Positions 8,361 through 17,683 of a stretch of 64,000 nucleotides of DNA are shown in pieces. Made by a program: the position numbers and the translations under genes. The notes under the pieces are model-generated. The model had not been told where the DNA came from. It saw only the letters and a list, made by a program, of their open reading frames with translations, and did not search any database. The stretch's first letter is position 1, and the number at the start of each line of letters is the position of its first letter. Origin of the DNA: an uncultured Muribaculum sp. (GTDB lineage Bacteria > Bacteroidota > Bacteroidia > Bacteroidales > Muribaculaceae); NCBI GenBank assembly GCA_910578835.1, contig CAJTSK010000011.1, positions 1 through 64,000 of the forward strand, read 5' to 3'.

Positions 8361-9779
8361 ATGCTAAGTTCAATATCAAGAGTGGCTCTATGCTCAATGC
8401 TGGTGTCATGGGGTAGTGCTGTGGCTGCTCCGGTGACACTGACCGAGGGGAATGTGAATTTTGATAATATTTCGGTGGTGCGTTCCGACGACAAATTATT
8501 GGTGATGATGGATGTTGATTTTTCGGCATACAAGACAAAAACCAATAAGGAGTTGATAATAAAGCCGATTATTTATAATGGCACTGATACTCTCCGCCTG
8601 CGTGAAGTGGTTGTTGCCGGGCGAAACAGGTATTATTCCGACCTGCGCAACGGATTGAACTCTTCCGCCATACTTCTGCATGGCGCAAAGAAAGAGACAT
8701 TGGAGTATAGCGCGGTGATTCCTTATGAAGGCTGGATGAATGGCGCGTCACTTGATGTTTCGGGTGTTATTGCCGGATGCTGCGATGAAACTATATTTGG
8801 CGACGGGCAGAATCTCATGAAACTCTCATTTGAGACAAAGCGGTTTATGCCCGAGTTTATCTATGTCACTCCGGAGGCGGCTCCGAAAATCAACGAGCTT
8901 GAGGGCTCGGCTTACATCGATTTCCCTGTAAACCGCACAGAAATTTACCCTGACTATCGTCGTAACCCTATTGAATTGCAGAAGATTATCGCTACTATCG
9001 ATACTGTGCGCAATGATGCCGATACACGTATAATCGGATTGTCCATAAAGGGTTACGCTTCTCCCGAAGGCTCATATTCTAATAACGAGCGTCTTGCAAA
9101 GGGGCGTACTCAGGCTTTGAAAGATTTTGTGAACAGCCGTTACGCTTTCAACGATTCAATAATTGTCACTGCCTATGAGCCGGAAGACTGGCGCGGGCTT
9201 GAGCGATATGTAGAGTCATCGTCGCTTGACAACAGAGATGCCATACTCGGTATCATACGCGGCTCTCTCTCTCCCGATGAGAAGGATGCACGTATAAAGC
9301 GCACATTCCCCGGTGATTATGCTTTCTTGCTTAAAGAGGTATATCCGGCGTTGCGCCACTCTGATTATGTAGTGAGATATGAGGTAAGGGAATTTTCCGA
9401 TATTGAGGAAATCAAGCGCTTGATAAAGACAGCACCGTCTAAGTTGAGTCTTAACGAGATGTATCTTGCCGCCAAGGAAATGGAGCAGGGGGGTGAGGAA
9501 TTCCGTGAGACATTTGACATAGCCGTACACATGTTCCCCAATGATCCGGTCGCCAATCTTAATGCCGCAAATATTGCGATGATGTCGGGCGACATGAAAC
9601 GTGCAGCCAGTTATCTTGAAAAAGCCGGTGACTCGGGAGAGGCTGAATATGCACGCGGAACCTATGCCGCGATACTCGGCGACAATGCGGTCGCCACCGG
9701 GCATTATGCCAAGGCTCGCGACATGGGTGTGGCCAAGGCTGCCGACATGATTAGACAGATTGAAGAATTAAACCAATAG
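8361..9779 (+). CDS. DUF3868 protein with OmpA-like and TPR-like regions
   Basis: This 472-residue exported protein has a signal peptide (residues 1-22). Residues about 25-150 match the DUF3868 pattern (VTLTEGNVNFDNISVVRSDD...), again a companion of fimbrial loci. Residues about 175-260 resemble an OmpA C-terminal domain (AYIDFPVNRTEIYPDYRRNP...IKGYASPEGS), suggesting peptidoglycan contact. The C-terminal 130 residues are helical and repetitive (LNEMYLAAKEMEQ...ANLNAANIAMMSGDMKRAASYLEKAG), as in TPRs. A role in anchoring or assembling the fimbria at the envelope is plausible but inferred. It is second in the operon, 22 bases before the major subunit. Confidence 0.8.
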   Translation: MLSSISRVALCSMLVSWGSAVAAPVTLTEGNVNFDNISVVRSDDKLLVMMDVDFSAYKTKTNKELIIKPIIYNGTDTLRLREVVVAGRNRYYSDLRNGLNSSAILLHGAKKETLEYSAVIPYEGWMNGASLDVSGVIAGCCDETIFGDGQNLMKLSFETKRFMPEFIYVTPEAAPKINELEGSAYIDFPVNRTEIYPDYRRNPIELQKIIATIDTVRNDADTRIIGLSIKGYASPEGSYSNNERLAKGRTQALKDFVNSRYAFNDSIIVTAYEPEDWRGLERYVESSSLDNRDAILGIIRGSLSPDEKDARIKRTFPGDYAFLLKEVYPALRHSDYVVRYEVREFSDIEEIKRLIKTAPSKLSLNEMYLAAKEMEQGGEEFRETFDIAVHMFPNDPVANLNAANIAMMSGDMKRAASYLEKAGDSGEAEYARGTYAAILGDNAVATGHYAKARDMGVAKAADMIRQIEELNQ

Positions 9780-9801
9780 AAATAAATATTTTAAGATTGT
9801 T

Positions 9802-11751
9802 ATGGAAAGAAAAGTTTGGAAAAATTGTTTAGGTGCTTTCCTTGTGGCTTCAATAGCTGCAGGCTGTAGCAGCGACAACTTTGTTACCGATGAGCCGGGA
9901 ACCTATCCCGTCGATCCACAGGATGCCGTGTACATGAATATCACCATGCAGCTCCCCGACAGCAGGGGCAGCCGTAGCGTGACTATTCCGGGAGGAGGAA
10001 GTTCTTCCGGTGTTGAAATCGGTAAGGATAAAGAAAACAAGATAAACGAGGTGATGATGGTGTTCACCAAGAGCAATTATGAGATAATCGCTTACGGTGA
10101 GCAGGAGTCAACAGCTGAAATTGACAATAACGGCAGGGTAAAGTCGGTGCAGAAGATCAGCAAGTCAGTGCTTTCTGCATATTACGGTACTGACAATACT
10201 CTTTCCAGCGAAGAGCAGACCGTAAATGTAATCCTTCTTGCCAATGCTAACAAGGCAATCAAAGACAAGATAGAAGAGGCATACACCCAAAAGACTACTA
10301 CCTGGATTAACGAGATATGTACAATAAATGAGTCATCGTCTTCTTCTGTAAATGGTGCGTCTAATGACAATTCTGCAATATGGGGCGGTGACAAGCATGA
10401 AGGCGGGTTCCTTATGACTTCCTCAGTAATAGTGACCAAGAAGCTTCCGCGTGATTTCAGCGACTGGGAACACCATACATCGGCTGTCGATGCTTTCCAG
10501 CTTTCAGGTATCAATCATGCCAATTCCGATCAGCAGATTGACAATACCGGCTCAATCAGGATTGAGCGCAGCGTGGCGCGTTTTGATTTCCGTGACGGCA
10601 GCCCGAAGGGTAATAATACTTACGATGTCGTGACCGAGACTGTAAACGACGTTACAACCCCGGTGCTCCAGATTCAGCTTCAGAAGATGTCGCTTGTCAA
10701 TATGAGCAAGAATTTCTTCTTCTTCCGCCGTGTTTCTGCCGACGGACTTCCCTCCGGCTCGATAATAGGTGGTTTGGAGACTGATAAGAATTATGTGGTT
10801 GACACTGACGCTTCGTCAAAGAATGACGAGACTTTTGTTAGTACTCTCGGCTTTAAAGACAACTTTAATTTCGGTCTGCACCACATTTCCGGCTCTGTCG
10901 CTTCTATCGATTATAATGCGCGTAATCAGTGGTACACTTCAAAAATCAGTGACGTGCTTGCCGGCGAGGGTGACAATTATGAAGGCTGGACAGGAGAGGG
11001 AAAGCCATCGTCCAATCCCGGTTATCATGTATGGCGCTATGTTACCGAAAACACTATTCCCGGTCCCGTTAACCGTCAGGTTGCAGGTATCACGACCGGA
11101 GTGGTGTTCCAGGGTAAGATGATTGCTCCTAAAAATTCTGAATCTACACTTGCCAAGGCTATTAATAACGCTACCGGTAATCCTAACACCGATGCGATAC
11201 TTTATGTTCACGGCAACAATATCTATGTAAGCTGGGTTGAGGTCCGTAAGGCTGCGTTGGAGTCGGGTACCGGAAGCGACTTTTATCGCCAGGTGTTCGG
11301 TGTCCCTACCAATACTCCTTCTGACGTCACTTACAGTAATGACGTGAAGAGCCCCGATTACCTCTGGGATGCATGGCATAACAAGGCGATTACCAATGAA
11401 ATCGCAAAGAAGGCATTCAAGGCTGCCGCGATAAATGCAGGTTGTACCATCTATGAGTCGAACATGGACGATGCCAACAACCCAGGATATTATTGCTACT
11501 ATTATTACTGGAACTATCATAATGACAACGGCAACAGCGGTGTGATGGGCGTGATGGAGTTTGCTGTCGTGCGTAACAATGTCTACAAGCTTGCCGTAAA
11601 GAACATACGCCGTCTCGGACATCCCCGTCTGTCGGAAAATGACCCTGACCCTGTAACTCCCGGTACTCCCGATGAGAAGGGTGATGTATATTTTGACGTT
11701 GAGGTAGAGGCTGTGCCCTGGGTTGTACGCGTCAATGACATTGAATTTTAA
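9802..11751 (+). CDS. Mfa1-like major fimbrillin subunit
   Basis: This 649-residue lipoprotein precursor has the lipobox ASIAAGC (Cys22), as in fimbrillins that are lipidated for export and then cleaved by an Arg-specific protease before polymerisation. The N-terminal domain carries VYMNITMQLPDS and INEVMMVFTKSNYEIIAYG, a typical first-strand pattern of the Mfa1 family, and Arg residues at SRGSRS are candidate processing sites. The C-terminus (FDVEVEAVPWVVRVNDIEF) fits the donated strand of type V pili. It is larger than P. gingivalis Mfa1 (about 560 residues). The anchor gene starts 3 bases after the stop. The assignment as stalk rather than minor subunit rests on family resemblance and gene order. 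Confidence 0.82.
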   Translation: MERKVWKNCLGAFLVASIAAGCSSDNFVTDEPGTYPVDPQDAVYMNITMQLPDSRGSRSVTIPGGGSSSGVEIGKDKENKINEVMMVFTKSNYEIIAYGEQESTAEIDNNGRVKSVQKISKSVLSAYYGTDNTLSSEEQTVNVILLANANKAIKDKIEEAYTQKTTTWINEICTINESSSSSVNGASNDNSAIWGGDKHEGGFLMTSSVIVTKKLPRDFSDWEHHTSAVDAFQLSGINHANSDQQIDNTGSIRIERSVARFDFRDGSPKGNNTYDVVTETVNDVTTPVLQIQLQKMSLVNMSKNFFFFRRVSADGLPSGSIIGGLETDKNYVVDTDASSKNDETFVSTLGFKDNFNFGLHHISGSVASIDYNARNQWYTSKISDVLAGEGDNYEGWTGEGKPSSNPGYHVWRYVTENTIPGPVNRQVAGITTGVVFQGKMIAPKNSESTLAKAINNATGNPNTDAILYVHGNNIYVSWVEVRKAALESGTGSDFYRQVFGVPTNTPSDVTYSNDVKSPDYLWDAWHNKAITNEIAKKAFKAAAINAGCTIYESNMDDANNPGYYCYYYYWNYHNDNGNSGVMGVMEFAVVRNNVYKLAVKNIRRLGHPRLSENDPDPVTPGTPDEKGDVYFDVEVEAVPWVVRVNDIEF

Positions 11752-11754
11752 GGC

Positions 11755-12810
11755 ATGTCAGTAAAAACCAACATACAGATTATTAACAAGCTCATAGGTG
11801 TGATAGCCATTATCACATCTATGGGCATAACCCTCGCGTCATGTGAAAGGATGTTTGAGGACCTCGACCCATGTCCCCACGGGGTGAAGCTGCGCTTTGT
11901 CTATGATTACAACATGGAGTGGGCCAACGCTTTCCCCTCGCAGGTCGACTGCCTTACGCTCTATATCTATGACGACAACGGTGCTTATGTGGATACCCGT
12001 GTGGTCACCGGCGATGAGCTGCGTGACGAGGATTACCGCATGACTCTTGACCTTGAGCCAGGAAGCTATAGCTTTGTGGCTTACGGAGGCATAGCCTGTG
12101 ACGACGCTACTTTTTCGGTCACGCAAGAACCCGGCAAGGGAAGTATGTTGACCGGACTCGGAGTGGCGATGGACCTGTCGGTAGTCAATGCCGCGGAACC
12201 CGCCTCACGCCGTCTTCACGACCTCTTCTGGGGTACGCTCACCGCTGAGACCGCCGACAATTACACCGAGGCGACCGTGGAGATGATGAAAGATACCAAC
12301 AATATACGTATCGTGCTCCAGCAGCAGTCGGGTGAGTCTGTTGATTGCGATGACTTCGACATCTCGATTATTGACAACAATTCGCTTTTTGCTTACGACA
12401 ACACTCTTGTGACCGATGATGTGGAGCCGGTGGTTTACCGTCCGTGGTCGAGTGGCGAGGTGCGTGCCGGAGTGTCGATTGTCGGTGATAATGTGGTGCC
12501 GCAGGATGTCATGGTGGCATTTGCAGAGCTGAGTGTGTCGAGGATAATGAAGGGCAACAGTCCGCGCCTGTTGATTACGCGGCGTGCCGACGGCGGTGTG
12601 GTGGTCGATTTCCCTATCGTCAACTATCTCGTGATGTTGCGGAGCGACCGTTATGCCTATCCTCCCTATAATCTTACCGACGACCAGGAGTATCTTGACC
12701 GCGAGAGCGATTACGCGATGGTGTTTTTCCTTCGTCCCGACAATACGTGGATTGACACCCGTATAGTGGTCAATGACTGGGTGGTGAGAATCAACGATAG
12801 CGAGTTTTAA
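11755..12810 (+). CDS. FimB/Mfa2-type fimbrial anchor lipoprotein
   Basis: This 351-residue lipoprotein has the lipobox ITLASC (Cys29) and the motif DLDPCPHGVKLRFVYDYNMEWANAF, a hallmark of the FimB/Mfa2 family. These proteins sit in the outer membrane, terminate the fimbria and control its length. The conserved YDDNGAYV and ELEPGSY-like (LDLEPGSYSFVAYGG) segments follow. The C-terminus IVVNDWVVRINDSEF is nearly the same as that of the upstream stalk subunit. It begins 3 bases after the stalk gene, so translation is probably coupled. Confidence 0.9.
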   Translation: MSVKTNIQIINKLIGVIAIITSMGITLASCERMFEDLDPCPHGVKLRFVYDYNMEWANAFPSQVDCLTLYIYDDNGAYVDTRVVTGDELRDEDYRMTLDLEPGSYSFVAYGGIACDDATFSVTQEPGKGSMLTGLGVAMDLSVVNAAEPASRRLHDLFWGTLTAETADNYTEATVEMMKDTNNIRIVLQQQSGESVDCDDFDISIIDNNSLFAYDNTLVTDDVEPVVYRPWSSGEVRAGVSIVGDNVVPQDVMVAFAELSVSRIMKGNSPRLLITRRADGGVVVDFPIVNYLVMLRSDRYAYPPYNLTDDQEYLDRESDYAMVFFLRPDNTWIDTRIVVNDWVVRINDSEF

Positions 12811-12836
12811 AAAGAAAACAGTTGAAATAGCGTTAA

Positions 12837-14063
12837 ATGCTGGTAAAGGTGAATGGATATTTTTTCAGGTTGCTGGTGACCGTTCTTGCCGTGTGCATGG
12901 TTTCATGCAGTAGGGGAGCGGCCGATGAACCGGCGATGCTTGTCGAAGATGAATTTGTCACCTTGGCGATAGATGCGTTCACTCTCGATGCTTTTGTTTA
13001 TGCTGAAAATGAGCTGCCTGATGTCGAGAAGATGTGTAATCTGCGCATAATCGTGTTGAGCCGCGATTACAATGGCTCGGAATGGACCGTGGAGCATAAT
13101 GACTACATTGCCTATGACTCGCCTGTGCTCCGGGACAAGAAGCGGTATAAAGTGAAGCGTAACACACTGAAGCGTGTCTATCTTATAGCTAACAGTGTGG
13201 GACACGGCTTTAACGATGCCGCAGGCGGTGAGCTTGACCTTAGTGACGGCGCGTCTTATCTTCCTGTTGATGGCGGTAACGCTCCTGTCGACGATGCGAC
13301 ATTTGTTGTCGGTGATATGGAGGGCGGATTGCCTATGAGCGCGCTCTTCGAGATTTATGTCAATGAGGTTGATGTCACGGGCAGCTGCCATATAGTGAGG
13401 GCGGTCAATAAGCTTACGCTCACGCTAAGAAACAAGACTGTTGATGACGGTGCGTCTGATATGATGCGCGATATCAGGCTTGTTGACTGGAGTATTGACA
13501 ATATAGCCGATGTCAACTATATCATGCCCCACGTGACTAAGAGTCCGGAGGGATACAGGGTGATTGACACCGACCGTACTACTGAGCTACATGTCAGCGA
13601 CTGGGTTGAGTGGCTTGTTGATGAAGCCTGCAAAAGGGAAGAGGGTGATGTGGAGCGATATCAGTGGCTTTCCGATTACGCTGTGCCCGCGGGTGCTGTA
13701 CATGGTAAGCTGACAGAGCAAGCCGACGGTTCCGGAATGGTTGGTGCCGGTGACGACGCCTATACCCATGGCACGGTGTATTTTGCCGAAAGCCGTTACA
13801 ATCCTTCGGCTCTCGGGCTGCAGGAGTACACGCTTACTCTGCATACGGAGGAACGCGATGCCGGCGACTCTCAGTGGATCCGGCGCGAATACAAGGCTGT
13901 GCTGCCTCAGCTGGTGTCATTGTTTCGCAATACCCATCTGATGATTAATGTTGCTATAGGCAAGTTGCTCGTAGTGACTGTGGAGGAGCAGCCTTACGCA
14001 TCGGTGAAGCTTGACCCGGTGTTTGGTCTCGACCGCGATGAGAATGGTGAAATAATAAAGTGA
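12837..14063 (+). CDS. Fimbrial accessory (tip-type) lipoprotein
   Basis: This 408-residue protein has a signal sequence ending in the lipobox CMVSC (Cys24). Its strands (FVTLAIDAFTLDAFVY...NLRIIVLSRDYNGSEW...RVYLIANS) resemble the N-terminal fold of FimA-superfamily fimbrillins, and its C-terminal YASVKLDPVFGLDRDENGEI is typical of minor or tip subunits from such loci. By position (third fimbrillin-like gene, 26 bases after the anchor gene and 26 before the DUF4906 gene) it may be an accessory tip component comparable to FimC-E or Mfa3-5. That role is inferred from context; no enzymatic motif is visible. Confidence 0.65.
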   Translation: MLVKVNGYFFRLLVTVLAVCMVSCSRGAADEPAMLVEDEFVTLAIDAFTLDAFVYAENELPDVEKMCNLRIIVLSRDYNGSEWTVEHNDYIAYDSPVLRDKKRYKVKRNTLKRVYLIANSVGHGFNDAAGGELDLSDGASYLPVDGGNAPVDDATFVVGDMEGGLPMSALFEIYVNEVDVTGSCHIVRAVNKLTLTLRNKTVDDGASDMMRDIRLVDWSIDNIADVNYIMPHVTKSPEGYRVIDTDRTTELHVSDWVEWLVDEACKREEGDVERYQWLSDYAVPAGAVHGKLTEQADGSGMVGAGDDAYTHGTVYFAESRYNPSALGLQEYTLTLHTEERDAGDSQWIRREYKAVLPQLVSLFRNTHLMINVAIGKLLVVTVEEQPYASVKLDPVFGLDRDENGEIIK

Positions 14064-14089
14064 ATAAAAAGATATAAAGCACATTCACG

Positions 14090-17000
14090 ATGATAAGTGA
14101 TTGGTTTAGTCCTGTTTTGCGTGATATTACGATGAAGGCTGTCGCTCTGTTGGCGGCAGTGATGTTTTTACAGTCGTGTGAGGATGATTTCCCTGTCGAG
14201 TCTTCAATACCCGAAGGCGTGACGGCTATATCTCTCGAAATGGAGTTTTCGCCGATGGCAGAGGGTCTCACGGGAGGTCGTGCCGCGACAGGAAAGGGCG
14301 ATGCGCTCAACGGCATATCCGACCTTTGCATACTCTTTTATGACAAGGATGGCAATCTTCTCGATGACTATGTGTACTACTACAATCCGGCGACGGGCGT
14401 TCAGAAGCCAGAAGGGTTGCCTGAGGGTAATTTCATAACTACGCCGGGATTGTTCAAGGAGGTGACGCGCACCGATGACGATGCATCAAACGGCAAGGTG
14501 GCGCAGGAGAAGTCGATGTCGGGTACTTTCCGCCGTCTCATCGTGCCTTTTGGCGAATATACCGTAATCGGCGTGGCTAACCTTGGTAATATCGTGTCTG
14601 ACAAGTATAAGACCGCGACTACTACCTATGATGTGCTGTTTAATGACGATGCTGTCGATGTGTCGACCGTTGACGGTGTGCGCGGGTTGAGACTGGAGTG
14701 GGACTCCTCATGTCTTGCCAACAATGCCGAGATGTTTGGCTGTTTTACCGTAGGTCAAGGCTCGATGGAGGCAGCGCAATTTTTCAGCGCCGAGTCGCTC
14801 CCGACGGTTGTAATCAACAGCAACGGCATGGCTCTTAAGTCGTGGCTGCGTCGTGCTGCTTCAAAGGTGACGATTGCATTTGACGGTACGGGATTGCGCG
14901 ATAACATATGGATTCATCTGAAGTCGGCGGCTATCATGGATATTCCTGCGGGATGTGACCTCGGGCGAAGCTGCAAGGTGACCGATACCGACAGTCTGCT
15001 TTGTGGAAAACCGACCGATGGCGAGGCATATGACTCCGATACCCAGGTGATAGACTATACAAATGGTCATGCCGCGGTTGACGGAGGCAAATATAATACT
15101 GAATGGACTACTATCGTGCATGGACGAAGATACCCTGAGGAAGAGTCGGAAAGCCATAAGTCCGATGAGATTTCGCTCTTCTTTTATGAAAATATGCAGG
15201 GTCTCGGGCGCGACAAGCGTCAGTATCCCGAAATAGGTGACGATGGCACACCTACCGGCGATGTCAAGGACAACGACATAATAAAGGACAGCAAGCCATG
15301 TGGCACATATATAGAAGTGAAAGCTTACTACCGCTCTCGCGACAATATCGTGAGCAACGGCGACATCATATACCGCTTCATGCTTGGAAAAGATACGGAG
15401 ACCGACTACAATGCGGAGCGTAACTATCATTATAAACTGACACTCTGTTTTAACGGAAAGGCAAATGACTACGACTGGCATATCGACTATAACGAGGAAC
15501 CGGGCATAAAGGTGCCGATACCTTATTACTATGTGCCTTATATGTATAATCAGCACATGGTGTACCCCGTGACTATTGTCGGAGAACTGGAGGGTGACCT
15601 TGAAGCTGAGATTACACGTTCCGACTGGTTTCCCTGTACCGATGAAAAGCCCGGGGAAATTCCGGCAGGGGTTGAAGTATATTCTCGTGAAAAAGTTAAA
15701 AATGATGGACCGTGGCACGGGTTCCTCTCTTTGCGTCAGGCTCCTGCCGATGATGTCGAGCGTGGATTCAAGGCTGCTGTAGGAGGTGATAAATACAAAT
15801 ATAATCATACAGCGTCTGATGGTCAGTTTAATGGCTTGCCTTACAATCAGGCATATTGGGAGGGAAAAGGTGATCCGGCTATTAAAGAGAAAGTTAACCA
15901 TAGGGGACACCGTTTCTATAATATCGCCAAGACTCCCACGACCGGCAGAAGTGACAATGCCAACGATAATTTCTCTCTGGATGGCACTTATGAAGTGTCG
16001 ACCACGGTCAAAAACGGAGTGCCTTACACCACCTTCATGATACCGCTCTATTCGCGCGAGATAAATCTTATCAAGACAGCTGGTTATCGCGGTAACAACC
16101 CTTATATCGGCTATTACCGTTATGCCGAGATTACGTTCAAGGCAAAAATCAAGGGGGTGGGAGTGCAGACAATCGTGGCAAAGGTGCTTCAGGTACCGCG
16201 TATCGTCAATCCGAAGGGCATATACCGCAGCTGGGACTGTACCGACCCGTTTAATGTGCATCTGATGCATAACACTACGGAAGATAGCTCCAAGCCTTAT
16301 GAGCCGGTCAAATCATCGGGAGGTCCCTGGAGTGCCGAGGTTGAATATATAACCGGTGGCGGAGGCTGGCTTTCCATAGGCGGAAAGGTGGCGCGTGGAG
16401 TCAAGATTTATGGCGACACTGACAGTGAGATTCAGTTTGATGTTAAATTTCTTTCAAAGGCGGCATCGTCTAAAGATGTTCGATGTGCGGTTATAAAAGT
16501 GCTGTATAACAATTATACTTGTACCCATCGTATAATGGTGCGTCAGTGCTATGCTCCTGTGGCAATGACCGGTAGCAGCTCAGTGAAATGGCATACTGCC
16601 AATCTTGAGTATGTGACTACCGGTGATGACGGCGTTTATGTCGCGCATGAAGAGCGCTATCCCCGTTCCGAAGGCTCGATGTTCCGCTACGGAAACCTGC
16701 TGGACGCGATAGCGTCTTACAACAATAAGATGGCTGACCGTTTTCTTGACTATCCTGTAGGTCGTACCGATTTCATTATGGCTCCTTATGCCGAAAATAA
16801 GGATAAGCCAGGTAAAGAGTGGCGCGAGATAAAGACCAACAAAATCAGGGATTTCTTTAAAACCGCAAAGCTGTATATTGGCGATACCGAGTGCAGGGTG
16901 GCTTCACAGGCCGATTTTCAGAATCTTCGCAAGGAGTGTGACTTCGGTGCCGGAATCCTGTATGGTGACGGGGCGACGGAGACTTTGACCGATGTGGAGG

Positions 17001-17461
17001 CTACCGAAGGTTATGCTTCATATGTAGATGAGAATAAGCGCCAGTCCTATGGTATACGCGGATGGTTTGTGTACAATGTAGGAAAAGATGGTCTTAACCT
17101 GTTTTTCCCGATTGGTGTGTCAGGTCATGGCAGGCGTAAAGATGGCAGTGGTAAAAATGGAGCATATTATTCGGAAGATAATAAGGAGGGAGTCCTTAGA
17201 TATGGTAACAGGGCGAAACTTATGCCTGACGGGACAGGGCATTATGCTGAATATCGCCCGTTGCTTTATACTATGTATAAGCAGAATGGTGCGGTTTATT
17301 GGACCGGTGAAGTGGAGCCTGATCCTGGCAATCCGGGACCTACACTTATATCGGCTTGGGATATAAACTATTCCACATTTGACTTCAACACTTTCAATAG
17401 TGATGCTTATTCATTGTTTAATGATACTGATGCCGCCTTTATAAGGCTTGTGGAAGATTAG
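14090..17461 (+). CDS. DUF4906-type large fimbrial tip/adhesin candidate lipoprotein
   Basis: This very large exported protein (1123 residues from the first ATG) has the lipobox FLQSC, so it is probably lipidated. An internal ATG at 14132 (MKAVALL) gives a more standard signal peptide and may be the true start. The N-terminal half carries fimbrillin-like features (ISDLCILFYDKDGNLLDDYVYYYN; YTVIGVANLG; KSWLRRAASKVTIAFDGTGL). The C-terminal half contains several beta-sandwich-like segments and YRPLLYTMYKQNGAVYW near the end, consistent with the DUF4906 proteins found last in such operons. The size and position suggest a distal adhesin. The ligand is unknown, and I see no von Willebrand MIDAS motif. 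A double hairpin follows the stop. Confidence 0.7.
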   Translation: MISDWFSPVLRDITMKAVALLAAVMFLQSCEDDFPVESSIPEGVTAISLEMEFSPMAEGLTGGRAATGKGDALNGISDLCILFYDKDGNLLDDYVYYYNPATGVQKPEGLPEGNFITTPGLFKEVTRTDDDASNGKVAQEKSMSGTFRRLIVPFGEYTVIGVANLGNIVSDKYKTATTTYDVLFNDDAVDVSTVDGVRGLRLEWDSSCLANNAEMFGCFTVGQGSMEAAQFFSAESLPTVVINSNGMALKSWLRRAASKVTIAFDGTGLRDNIWIHLKSAAIMDIPAGCDLGRSCKVTDTDSLLCGKPTDGEAYDSDTQVIDYTNGHAAVDGGKYNTEWTTIVHGRRYPEEESESHKSDEISLFFYENMQGLGRDKRQYPEIGDDGTPTGDVKDNDIIKDSKPCGTYIEVKAYYRSRDNIVSNGDIIYRFMLGKDTETDYNAERNYHYKLTLCFNGKANDYDWHIDYNEEPGIKVPIPYYYVPYMYNQHMVYPVTIVGELEGDLEAEITRSDWFPCTDEKPGEIPAGVEVYSREKVKNDGPWHGFLSLRQAPADDVERGFKAAVGGDKYKYNHTASDGQFNGLPYNQAYWEGKGDPAIKEKVNHRGHRFYNIAKTPTTGRSDNANDNFSLDGTYEVSTTVKNGVPYTTFMIPLYSREINLIKTAGYRGNNPYIGYYRYAEITFKAKIKGVGVQTIVAKVLQVPRIVNPKGIYRSWDCTDPFNVHLMHNTTEDSSKPYEPVKSSGGPWSAEVEYITGGGGWLSIGGKVARGVKIYGDTDSEIQFDVKFLSKAASSKDVRCAVIKVLYNNYTCTHRIMVRQCYAPVAMTGSSSVKWHTANLEYVTTGDDGVYVAHEERYPRSEGSMFRYGNLLDAIASYNNKMADRFLDYPVGRTDFIMAPYAENKDKPGKEWREIKTNKIRDFFKTAKLYIGDTECRVASQADFQNLRKECDFGAGILYGDGATETLTDVEATEGYASYVDENKRQSYGIRGWFVYNVGKDGLNLFFPIGVSGHGRRKDGSGKNGAYYSEDNKEGVLRYGNRAKLMPDGTGHYAEYRPLLYTMYKQNGAVYWTGEVEPDPGNPGPTLISAWDINYSTFDFNTFNSDAYSLFNDTDAAFIRLVED

Positions 17462-17502
17462 TGAATAGAGCTATAACTTTATCTTAATATTAGAATCAAT
17501 AT

Positions 17503-17535
17503 TCAGCATGAATGTCGTGATGACATTCATGCTGA
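17503..17535 (+). terminator. First hairpin after the fimbrial operon
   Basis: A perfect 14-bp stem is formed by TCAGCATGAATGTC (17503-17516) and GACATTCATGCTGA (17522-17535) with a 5-nt loop. The following sequence lacks a solid T run, so it may act with the second hairpin. Confidence 0.6.
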
Positions 17536-17568
17536 CAGGTTTAATTAGACGAATGTTAATTACGTTTT

Positions 17569-17605
17569 AATGGGTGTCCTTGTGAAATGACACCCATTAT
17601 TTTTA
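17569..17605 (+). terminator. Second hairpin, intrinsic terminator of fimbrial operon
   Basis: AATGGGTGTC (17569-17578) pairs with GACACCCATT (17589-17598) and is followed by a T-rich tail (ATTTTTATT). It is the better terminator candidate of the two. Confidence 0.8.
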
Positions 17606-17624
17606 TTATATGGCCGGATATTTG

Positions 17625-17656
17625 TTTGGATTCCGGTTGATTTGGTGTTATATTTG
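17625..17656 (+). promoter_or_regulatory. Promoter of the DUF2339 gene
   Basis: TTTG (17625-17628) and TATATTTG (17649-17656) are separated by 20 bp, matching the Bacteroidota -33/-7 consensus. Its position excludes a TTG start at 17642 and fixes the ATG at 17684. Confidence 0.8.
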
Positions 17657-17683
17657 CGTTTGACCAATCATAAAACTTCGGCT

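Noticed and set aside
14861..16270. 469-codon minus-strand open frame inside the DUF4906 gene
   Set aside because: It is a codon-composition shadow of a strongly supported gene; it has no promoter and no recognisable domains.
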